Source of the DNA: an uncultured Eggerthellaceae bacterium
GTDB taxonomy: Bacteria; Actinomycetota; Coriobacteriia; Coriobacteriales; Eggerthellaceae
DNA: 5,291 bases
Direction: 5' to 3'
NCBI GenBank assembly: GCA_948829205.1
Contig: CAQLOA010000112.1
Location: 1 to 5,291 of the forward strand
Below the pieces are notes generated by a model. That model was not told the origin of the DNA and did no database searches. It saw nothing but the letters and a program-made list of their open reading frames with translations. Numbering within the stretch: the stretch's first letter is position 1; each line of letters starts with the position of its first letter. Shown in pieces: positions 1-5,291 of this stretch. Position numbers and translations under genes: made by a program.

Positions 1-51
1 CTGGGCAAGCGGGCCGTCCAGATAGAAAGCAACCTGTCCAAGAAGAAGTAA
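1..51 (+). CDS. 3' end of an unidentified upstream gene
   Basis: Reading from the first base gives 16 codons and a TAA stop at 49-51; the peptide ends QIESNLSKKK. The lysine-rich hydrophilic tail looks like the C-terminus of a soluble cytoplasmic protein and has no membrane segment. The gene lies on the same strand as icd, with 50 nt between its stop and the icd start, so it may belong to the same transcript. By context it could be an enzyme of the same pathway, such as a citrate synthase, but 16 residues carry no diagnostic motif and I do not recognise the tail. The stretch is also short enough to be open by chance, although the abrupt start of a gap and a Shine-Dalgarno site after it fit a real gene end. 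Confidence 0.55.
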   Translation: MGKRAVQIESNLSKKK

Positions 52-69
52 GCCCTTCGGGGGCCTTCT
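44..69 (+). other. possible imperfect hairpin at the end of the upstream gene
   Basis: Bases 44-48 (AGAAG) can pair with 65-69 (CTTCT), and bases 52-55 (GCCC) with 61-64 (GGGC), leaving a TTCGG loop at 56-60. The TAA stop codon (49-51) is left as a 3-nt bulge. This gives nine pairs in two blocks. No T-run follows, so it does not qualify as a typical intrinsic terminator. It could be a weak terminator or a processing or stability structure between cistrons, or chance pairing in GC-rich DNA. Confidence 0.25.
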
Positions 70-89
70 CGCAACACGAAGAACAAGCC

Positions 90-94
90 AAGGA
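90..94 (+). promoter_or_regulatory. Shine-Dalgarno site of icd
   Basis: AAGGA lies 7 nt upstream of the ATG at 102, a normal spacing. It supports that ATG, which also places the GDGIG nucleotide-binding region at residues 11-15, as expected for the family. Confidence 0.7.
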
Positions 95-101
95 ACGAGA
101 C

Positions 102-1190
102 ATGACGAAGCATTCCGTAGTGCTGATCCCGGGGGACGGGATCGGGGTAGAAACCTCTGCTGCCATGCAGCAGGTCGTGGCGGCCAGCGGCGTGGACATC
201 GACTGGGTGGTGCAGCAGGCCGGAGCCGGCTGCATCGACGAGCATGGCACGCCGCTTCCCGACGAGACGGTGCAGGCCATACGCGAGTACAAGACCGCAA
301 TCAAGGGGCCGGTGACCACCCCTGTCGGCACCGGCTTCAGAAGCGTGAACGTGGCGCTGCGCAAGACTCTGAACCTTTACGTGAACCTGCGTCCAGTGAT
401 GTCCATACCTGGCGCGGGCGGACGTTACGACGACGTCGACCTCGTGATCGTCCGCGAGAACACCGAAGACCTTTACGCAGGCATCGAGTTCGAGGAGGGC
501 GCGCGCGACACGGAGGAACTCATCGGGTTCATAGAAGCGCATGGCAAGGGAAGCATCTCCAAGGATTCGGGCATATCCATCAAGCCCATCTCCGTGGGTG
601 CCACGCGCAACATCGTGGAATTCGCGTTCGAGTATGCGGAGGCCAACGACCGCAAGAAGGTCACGGCCGTGCACAAGGCCAACATCATGAAGCATTCCGA
701 CGGCTTGTTCCTGCGCGAAGCCCGCGAAGTAGCCAGGAAGCACGAGGGGGGCATCGCCTTCGACGACAAGATCGTCGACGCCTTCTGCATGAACATGGTC
801 ATGGACCCATCGCAGTTCGACGTCATCGTGTTCCCGAACCTTTACGGCGACATAGCCAGCGACCTGGCTGCAGGGCTCGTCGGCGGCCTTGGGCTGGCTC
901 CTGGGGCGAACATAGGCAGGGAGTGCGCGGTGTTCGAGGCCGTGCATGGGTCGGCGCCCGACATCGCAGGCAAGAATCTCGCGAACCCGACCGCCCAGAT
1001 CCTGTCCGCCGCCATGATGCTCGACCATCTGGGAGAGCGCGACGCTGCTGCCCGCATACGCAACGCGGTGCGTGCCGTGTATTCCAAGGGCGAGCACCTC
1101 ACGGGCGACATCCGCAGGCCATCGCGCACCGCGTCCGAGCCCGCGTCCTGCACCGAGTTCACGGAAGCCCTCGTGGACGAGCTTTCGTAG
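102..1190 (+). CDS. icd: isocitrate dehydrogenase, NAD-dependent type
   Basis: This 362-residue cytoplasmic enzyme of the isocitrate/isopropylmalate dehydrogenase family oxidatively decarboxylates isocitrate to 2-oxoglutarate and CO2. The GDGIG motif is at 11-15. Isocitrate specificity is shown by SVNVALRKTLNLY (81-93): S81, N83 and R87 match S113, N115 and R119 of E. coli Icd. R97, R118, Y125 and K192 (in HKANIMK) match the remaining substrate and catalytic residues. D226, D250 and D254 are the metal-binding aspartates. Where NADP enzymes have Lys-Tyr after HGTAP, this protein has D287-I288 (HGSAPDIAG), the pattern of NAD-specific members. At about 360 residues it matches the short NAD-type enzymes rather than the 416-residue E. 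coli enzyme. One oddity is the C-terminal loop, which reads GDIRRPSRTASEPASCTEF where relatives usually have a short DLGG-TAST-EF. Homoisocitrate and isopropylmalate dehydrogenase are less likely because of the serine/asparagine loop and the aconitase next door. The gap to acnA is 16 nt, so the two are probably one operon. Confidence 0.95.
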   Translation: MTKHSVVLIPGDGIGVETSAAMQQVVAASGVDIDWVVQQAGAGCIDEHGTPLPDETVQAIREYKTAIKGPVTTPVGTGFRSVNVALRKTLNLYVNLRPVMSIPGAGGRYDDVDLVIVRENTEDLYAGIEFEEGARDTEELIGFIEAHGKGSISKDSGISIKPISVGATRNIVEFAFEYAEANDRKKVTAVHKANIMKHSDGLFLREAREVARKHEGGIAFDDKIVDAFCMNMVMDPSQFDVIVFPNLYGDIASDLAAGLVGGLGLAPGANIGRECAVFEAVHGSAPDIAGKNLANPTAQILSAAMMLDHLGERDAAARIRNAVRAVYSKGEHLTGDIRRPSRTASEPASCTEFTEALVDELS

Positions 1191-1193
1191 CCG

Positions 1194-1201
1194 AAGGAGG
1201 T
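1194..1201 (+). promoter_or_regulatory. Shine-Dalgarno site that fixes the acnA start
   Basis: AAGGAGGT, a near-perfect complement of the 16S rRNA tail, sits 5 nt before the ATG at 1207. The reading frame stays open upstream to an ATG at 1072, but that would overlap the end of icd by about 120 bases and add an Arg/Ser/Pro-rich extension unlike any aconitase. The start at 1207 gives a 891-residue protein, the normal AcnA length. Confidence 0.9.
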
Positions 1202-1206
1202 CGAGA

Positions 1207-3882
1207 ATGCGCACCGATTGCACTGAGACTCTGACCGTAGATGGGAAGGAATACGCCTATTGTCCCATCTCGGGGATCGACGGGGCCCGGGAGCTTCCTT
1301 ATTCCCTGAAGGTGCTGCTCGAGAACGTCGTGCGCAACGCGTGCACCGACGAGGAGGCGCAGACCATGGCGGCCCGCATCGTCGAGGCCGCGCGGTCCGG
1401 CGAGGCGGGCGACGAGGTCGAGTTCTCGCCCGCGCGCGTGCTGTTCCAGGACTTCACGGGGGTTCCCGTGTTCGTCGACTTCGCAGTCATGAGAGAGGCG
1501 TGCGCCGAGCTGGGCGGCGACCCTGCCAGGATCAATCCGCAGATTCCGTGCGACATGGTGATAGACCATTCCGTTATCGCCGACGTAGCCGGATGCCCGG
1601 ACAGCCTGGAGAGGAACGCGCAGCTGGAATACCAGCGAAACAAGGAACGTTACGAGTTTTTGAAGTGGGCCCAGGCGTCGTTCGAGAACGTTCGCATCGT
1701 CCCGCCCGGGCAGGGCATCTGCCACCAGCTGAACATCGAGCAGTTCGCGCAGGTGGTCATGCAGCGCCCAGCCGAAGGCAACGCATCCGATGCCGATGCC
1801 GCTCAGTTGGTCTACTTCGACACGCTGGTGGGCACCGACTCGCACACGCCGACCGCGAACGGCATCGGCGTCTTGGGCTGGGGCGTCGGCGGCATAGAGG
1901 CCGAGGCCGCAGCCCTTGGGCAGCCTGTCACCACGCTGGTGCCGCGCGTCATCGGCATCCGCATGACAGGCAGCCTTGCGCCGGGCGTGGCCGCCATGGA
2001 CGTGTCTCTCACGCTTGCGCAGATCCTGCGCCAAAGAGGCGTCGTCGGGTGCTTCGTCGAATGCTTCGGGCCGGGCGTGGCCGAGCTGTCCGCCACTCAG
2101 CGCGCATGCATTTCCAACATGACGCCCGAGTACGGTTGCACCTGCACCCTGTTCCCGGTGGACAGGCGGACCATCGACTTCCTGCGGCTTACGGGACGCA
2201 CCGGGCAGCAGACCGCGCTGGTGGAGGCCTATGCGAAGGCGCAGGGATTCTGGAGCGAGGGCGAGGAGGACGAAGGGGGGCGCAGGTACTCCGAGGTCAT
2301 CGAGCTGGACCTGTCCTCCGTTAGGCCTTCCGTGTCGGGCCCTTCGCGCCCCCACGACCGCTTCGACGTCGCCGATTCGGGGCGCCGCTTCCGAGAGGTC
2401 TGCGAAGAGCACGGGCTGGACGGCAGCAACCGGGCCATAGTGGAGGCGATGGGACGCGAACACGAGCTGGCCGACGGCGCCATCGCCATCGCGGCCGTGA
2501 CCAGCTGCACCACGGCCACCGACCCGTCGATGATGCTTCAAGCAGGCATCGTGGCCCGAAACGCTGTAACGCGTGGTCTTTCCGCCAAGCCCTGGGTGAA
2601 GACCATCCTTGCCCCGGGCAGCCATTCGACCGAGATGCTGCTGCAGGAGGCGGGGCTTCTTGCGCACCTGCAGCAGCTGGGCTTCTACACCTGCGGCTTC
2701 GGCTGCATGAGCTGCATCGGCAACTCCGGGCCTTTGAGCGAATCGATGCATAACGCTTCCGCGAAGATCGAGCTGACCAGCGTGCTTTCAGGGAACCGGA
2801 ACTTCGAGGGCCGCATATCGCCGGACGTGTCGCAGAACTATCTGACCACGCCCGCGCACGTGGTCGCCTACGCCATTGCGGGAACGATGGACTTCGACTT
2901 CGAAAGCGATGCCTTGGGAACCGATCCGGACGGCAATCCGGTCTATCTGCGCGACATCGCCCCCGACCAGTCCGAGGTGGACCGCCTGGTCGCCGAGCTG
3001 GTGGTTCCTGGCCTGTACGGCCAAGGGTCCGGGTCGCTCTATGACGGCGACGGGGTGTGGCAGGCCCTTGACACGAAGGCAAGCGACACGTTCGATTGGG
3101 ACGAGTCGTCCACCTACGTGCGCAGGCCGCCCTACTTCGACGGCATGGGGGCCCTTCCCGAAGGCGCTCCCGAAATACGCGATGCGGCGGTGCTCGGCCT
3201 GTTCGGGGACTTCATAACCACCGACCACATATCTCCGGCCGGGGCCATTGCTCCCGACATGCCGGCTGCCGACTACCTGCGCAAGGCGGGAGTGGACGAC
3301 GCGGACTTCAACACCTACGGATCGAGGCGCGGCAACCACGAGGTGATGATGCGCGGCACTTTCGCCAACGTGAAGCTGCAGAACAAGCTGGCCGGAGGCC
3401 GCAAGGGCGGCTACACGCGCGATGCCGGCACGGGCGAGGTCACCACCATGTTCGATGCGGCATGCCGCTACATGGACGACGAGGCGCCGTCCATAGTCAT
3501 CGCAGGCAAGATGTACGGCTCGGGGTCGTCGAGGGACTGGGCCGCGAAGGGGCCGATGCTTTTGGGGGTCAAGGCCGCCATAGCCGAGAGCTTCGAGCGC
3601 ATCCATCGCTCGAACCTGATTGGCATGGGGATTCTGCCGCTGCAGTTCGAGGAGGGCCAGAACGCACAGACGCTGGGCCTGGACGGCACGGAGCGGTACA
3701 CCATATCGAACGTCACGTTCTCGGACGGAGTGCCCGAGGACGAGATGGTAAACGTCGTGGCAACGAAGGCGGACGGGACGAAGACGGAGTTCCGCGCGCT
3801 TGTGAGAATAGACACTCCCACGGAAGGCAGATACTACGAAAACGGAGGGATCCTTCAGTACGTCCTGAGGGAACTGGCTTAG
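1207..3882 (+). CDS. acnA: aconitate hydratase, AcnA/IRP1 type
   Basis: This is a cytoplasmic [4Fe-4S] enzyme of 891 residues that interconverts citrate and isocitrate through cis-aconitate, feeding the dehydrogenase encoded just upstream. Early signatures are PYSLKVLLENVVR (about 31-43) and LFQDFTGVP. The catalytic segment TDSHT is at 210-214, preceded by VPPGQGICHQLN (165-176) and followed by GVLGWGVGGIEAEAA. The three cluster ligands are C434 (TSCTTATDP), C500 and C503 (GCMSCIGNSGPL), in register with C435, C501 and C504 of E. coli AcnA. LSGNRNFEGR follows, as expected. The swivel domain begins around 660 with GDFITTDHISPAGA (667-680) and carries YGSRRGN (704-710) and GSGSSRDWAAKG (771-782). 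Domain order is that of AcnA, not AcnB. Oddities: the usually invariant CTN is CTT, the usual GKEYG is GKMYG (M769), and five cysteines fall within 282-313. All catalytic landmarks I can place are present, so I expect an active enzyme. An AcnD-like or related hydro-lyase role is possible but not favoured given icd next door. Confidence 0.95.
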   Translation: MRTDCTETLTVDGKEYAYCPISGIDGARELPYSLKVLLENVVRNACTDEEAQTMAARIVEAARSGEAGDEVEFSPARVLFQDFTGVPVFVDFAVMREACAELGGDPARINPQIPCDMVIDHSVIADVAGCPDSLERNAQLEYQRNKERYEFLKWAQASFENVRIVPPGQGICHQLNIEQFAQVVMQRPAEGNASDADAAQLVYFDTLVGTDSHTPTANGIGVLGWGVGGIEAEAAALGQPVTTLVPRVIGIRMTGSLAPGVAAMDVSLTLAQILRQRGVVGCFVECFGPGVAELSATQRACISNMTPEYGCTCTLFPVDRRTIDFLRLTGRTGQQTALVEAYAKAQGFWSEGEEDEGGRRYSEVIELDLSSVRPSVSGPSRPHDRFDVADSGRRFREVCEEHGLDGSNRAIVEAMGREHELADGAIAIAAVTSCTTATDPSMMLQAGIVARNAVTRGLSAKPWVKTILAPGSHSTEMLLQEAGLLAHLQQLGFYTCGFGCMSCIGNSGPLSESMHNASAKIELTSVLSGNRNFEGRISPDVSQNYLTTPAHVVAYAIAGTMDFDFESDALGTDPDGNPVYLRDIAPDQSEVDRLVAELVVPGLYGQGSGSLYDGDGVWQALDTKASDTFDWDESSTYVRRPPYFDGMGALPEGAPEIRDAAVLGLFGDFITTDHISPAGAIAPDMPAADYLRKAGVDDADFNTYGSRRGNHEVMMRGTFANVKLQNKLAGGRKGGYTRDAGTGEVTTMFDAACRYMDDEAPSIVIAGKMYGSGSSRDWAAKGPMLLGVKAAIAESFERIHRSNLIGMGILPLQFEEGQNAQTLGLDGTERYTISNVTFSDGVPEDEMVNVVATKADGTKTEFRALVRIDTPTEGRYYENGGILQYVLRELA

Positions 3883-3886
3883 GAGG
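3881..3886 (+). promoter_or_regulatory. Shine-Dalgarno overlapping the acnA stop codon
   Basis: AGGAGG begins inside the TAG stop of acnA (3880-3882) and ends 4 nt before the ATG at 3891. Ribosomes finishing acnA would sit directly on this site, so translation of the two genes is probably coupled. It supports 3891 as the true start of the third gene. Confidence 0.85.
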
Positions 3887-3890
3887 AAGC

Positions 3891-5291
3891 ATGGCGAAGT
3901 CTGGATTCGAGAGCCTGCTCGAGGCGTTGCGCGCCTCGGGGATGAACACGGACGACATCGGCGCAGGTGCTGCGGGCGCTTCTGGCGCGCAGGGTGGGGC
4001 ATCCGACGGCAACGCGTCCGGAGGCTCGAAGGCTGGCGGCCGCAAGGGCGGCGGGGGAGGCACGCCGCATCTCGACCTGTCGTTCTTGGACGACGTCCAC
4101 GGACCCAAGGGCAAGGGAGGCTGGGTCGCGCTCATAGTCGTCGCAATCCTGGTCATTGCCGCGCTGTACTGGTGGTTCCATCCGGCCATAAGCATCAATT
4201 CAGAAAGCCTGTGGTTCGCCATCGGGCTTATATGCCTGGTTGCGTTCGTGCTCATCTGGTACAGGCACCAAAGCTACAAGAACGGCAGCGGGAAGATCGA
4301 GAAGAGCCCGACGAAAGCCAAGCGCACCAAGTGGCTGGCGCTCATTCCCGTGGCCGTCATCGCGGTCGGCCTTATAGGAGCGCTGTTCTCGAACGCCATC
4401 ATCCCCGGCAATGCCGAGAAGTACACCAACGTTCTGAAGACGGACACGCTGGAGTTCGCGCAGGACATCCAGGAGGTGGACTACAACCAGATCCCCGTCA
4501 TCGACCGCGAGTCGGCCATCCAGATCGGCGACCGCGAGATGGGTTCCATCCCGGAGTACGTCAGCCAGTTCGAGATATCGTCGCTGTACAGCCAGATAAA
4601 CTACAAGGGCGCACCCGTGCGCGTAAGCCCGCTGGGGTACGCCGACCTGTTCAAGTGGTTCACCAACCGCGACGGCGGCATCCCTGCGTACTCGCTGGTC
4701 AACATGACCACGCAGGACGCCGAGATCGTTCGCCTGGGCGATAGCCCCATATACTACTCGCAGAGCGAGCCCCTGGCGCGCAACATCGACCGCTACGTGC
4801 AGCTGAAGTACCCGTTCTACATCTTCGACGAGTTCTCCTTCGAGATCGACGAGGAGGGCCACGCCTGGTGGATCTGCCCTGTGCGCACGTTCACCATCGG
4901 GCTGTTCGGCGGCTACACGATCGACAAGGTGGTCCTGTGCGACGCTACCACCGGCGAGTGCACCGAGATGGGCATCGGCGAGGTTCCCGAGTGGGTCGAC
5001 CGCGTGTTCCCGGCTGAACTGCTCATCGAGCAGTACAACTGGTACGGCTCGTACCTAAACGGATGGCTGAACTCGTTCCTGGGCCAGGAGGGCGTGGTGC
5101 GCACCACGCCTGGTACCGACGGGACGGCCGGCTACAACTACATCGCCAAGGACGACGACGTGTGGGTGTACACCGGCGTCACGTCCGCCACTGCCGACAA
5201 CTCCATCATCGGGTTCGTGCTGATGAACCAGCGCACGCAGGAGTCGCACTTCTACAGCGTGTCGGGCGCCACCGAGGCGTCGGCCATGAAC
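3891..5291 (+). CDS. uncharacterised membrane-anchored protein with large exported domain (3' end missing)
   Basis: The frame is open for 467 codons to the window edge, so the C-terminus is missing. In order: a short N-terminal segment resembling an amphipathic helix (MAKSGFESLLEALRAS); a Gly/Ala/Ser-rich low-complexity linker at about 24-58; three predicted membrane helices at about 78-96, 107-124 and 148-168; and a soluble region from about 170 onward. The loop between helices 2 and 3 (125-147) is rich in Lys and Arg. By the positive-inside rule this puts the N-terminus and that loop in the cytoplasm and the large domain outside. The exported part is rich in aromatic residues (WFTNRDGGIPAYSLV, EEGHAWWICPVRTFTIG, VPEWVDRVFPAE) and includes YNYIAKDDDVWVYTGVTS. 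No protease, kinase, transport or sugar-binding motif is evident. From memory, and unverified, similar proteins occur in Coriobacteriia and Clostridia under vague names such as Tat-signal or CvpA-like protein. I see no twin-arginine signal here. Its start lies 8 nt after acnA, so it is probably co-expressed with the TCA genes; its function is unknown. Confidence 0.88.
   Translation, partial: MAKSGFESLLEALRASGMNTDDIGAGAAGASGAQGGASDGNASGGSKAGGRKGGGGGTPHLDLSFLDDVHGPKGKGGWVALIVVAILVIAALYWWFHPAISINSESLWFAIGLICLVAFVLIWYRHQSYKNGSGKIEKSPTKAKRTKWLALIPVAVIAVGLIGALFSNAIIPGNAEKYTNVLKTDTLEFAQDIQEVDYNQIPVIDRESAIQIGDREMGSIPEYVSQFEISSLYSQINYKGAPVRVSPLGYADLFKWFTNRDGGIPAYSLVNMTTQDAEIVRLGDSPIYYSQSEPLARNIDRYVQLKYPFYIFDEFSFEIDEEGHAWWICPVRTFTIGLFGGYTIDKVVLCDATTGECTEMGIGEVPEWVDRVFPAELLIEQYNWYGSYLNGWLNSFLGQEGVVRTTPGTDGTAGYNYIAKDDDVWVYTGVTSATADNSIIGFVLMNQRTQESHFYSVSGATEASAMN

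Noticed and set aside
1111..1155. Possible compensated frameshift explaining the odd icd C-terminal loop
   Set aside because: The alternative frames across this stretch do not give a better family match, and the conserved CTEFTEAL ending is in the same frame as the rest, so an in-frame insertion is the simpler reading.
1184..1195. Small hairpin TTCG/CGAA at the icd-acnA junction
   Set aside because: It has only four pairs, is too weak to be meaningful, and would barely touch the Shine-Dalgarno site.
1072..1206. Upstream extension of aconitase to an earlier ATG, overlapping icd
   Set aside because: The added 45 residues are Arg/Ser/Pro-rich and overlap icd coding sequence. The ATG at 1207 has an excellent Shine-Dalgarno and gives the normal AcnA length.
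1159..2751. A 530-codon open frame on the - strand opposite acnA
   Set aside because: It lies entirely across a strongly supported aconitase gene. Long antisense frames arise from GC-rich codon bias. The predicted peptide is rich in Arg, His, Gly and Ala with no recognisable motif.
2788..4002. A 404-codon open frame on the - strand spanning the acnA end and the next gene start
   Set aside because: It crosses two supported genes and their ribosome binding site, and its peptide composition is typical of a shadow frame.
3891..4170. Twin-arginine export signal at the start of the third gene
   Set aside because: There is no consecutive Arg-Arg motif before the first hydrophobic segment. The three helices with a charged loop fit ordinary membrane insertion better.
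4172..4744. A 190-codon + strand frame inside the third gene
   Set aside because: It is in a different frame from the long open frame starting at 3891, which has a good ribosome site and plausible membrane topology. The 190-codon peptide is Arg/His/Gln/Pro-rich, as expected for a shadow.
4200..4862. A 220-codon - strand frame opposite the third gene
   Set aside because: It is antisense to a well-supported gene, with no Shine-Dalgarno or motif that I can see.

Overview
The window is GC-rich, tightly packed bacterial DNA in which every supported gene lies on the + strand: the last 17 codons of an unidentified gene, a complete NAD-type isocitrate dehydrogenase (icd), a complete aconitase of the AcnA type, and the first 467 codons of a large membrane-anchored protein that runs off the right edge. 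High GC, strong Shine-Dalgarno sites, a cysteine-rich aconitase and an ectodomain type that I recall (unverified) from Coriobacteriia and Clostridia suggest an anaerobic actinomycete such as an Eggerthellaceae member. This placement is an inference, not a sequence match.

Layout: 1-51 is the 3' end of the upstream CDS. 52-101 is a short gap with a small imperfect hairpin at its left edge and a Shine-Dalgarno site at its right edge. 102-1190 is icd, followed by a 16-nt gap holding a near-perfect Shine-Dalgarno. 1207-3882 is acnA, followed by an 8-nt gap. The Shine-Dalgarno of the third gene overlaps the acnA stop codon. 3891-5291 is the third gene, open to the end of the window. There is no gene-free stretch longer than 50 bases. 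I see no RNA gene, mobile element, CRISPR array or convincing promoter.

How the genes fit together: aconitase isomerises citrate to isocitrate, and the dehydrogenase converts isocitrate to 2-oxoglutarate, CO2 and NADH. Together they form the oxidative branch of the TCA cycle, which in anaerobes mainly supplies 2-oxoglutarate for glutamate synthesis. A citrate synthase is needed upstream and could be the truncated gene at the left edge, but 16 residues cannot show this. The membrane protein is spaced as if co-translated with acnA. Its role is unknown and nothing in it looks like a TCA enzyme.

The points most worth a second look are substitutions at normally conserved positions around the aconitase iron-sulfur cluster and swivel-domain loop, an unusual cluster of extra cysteines in aconitase, a longer-than-usual C-terminal loop in the dehydrogenase, and the uncharacterised membrane protein tied to the two TCA genes. 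I do not see a clear novel multi-gene system.
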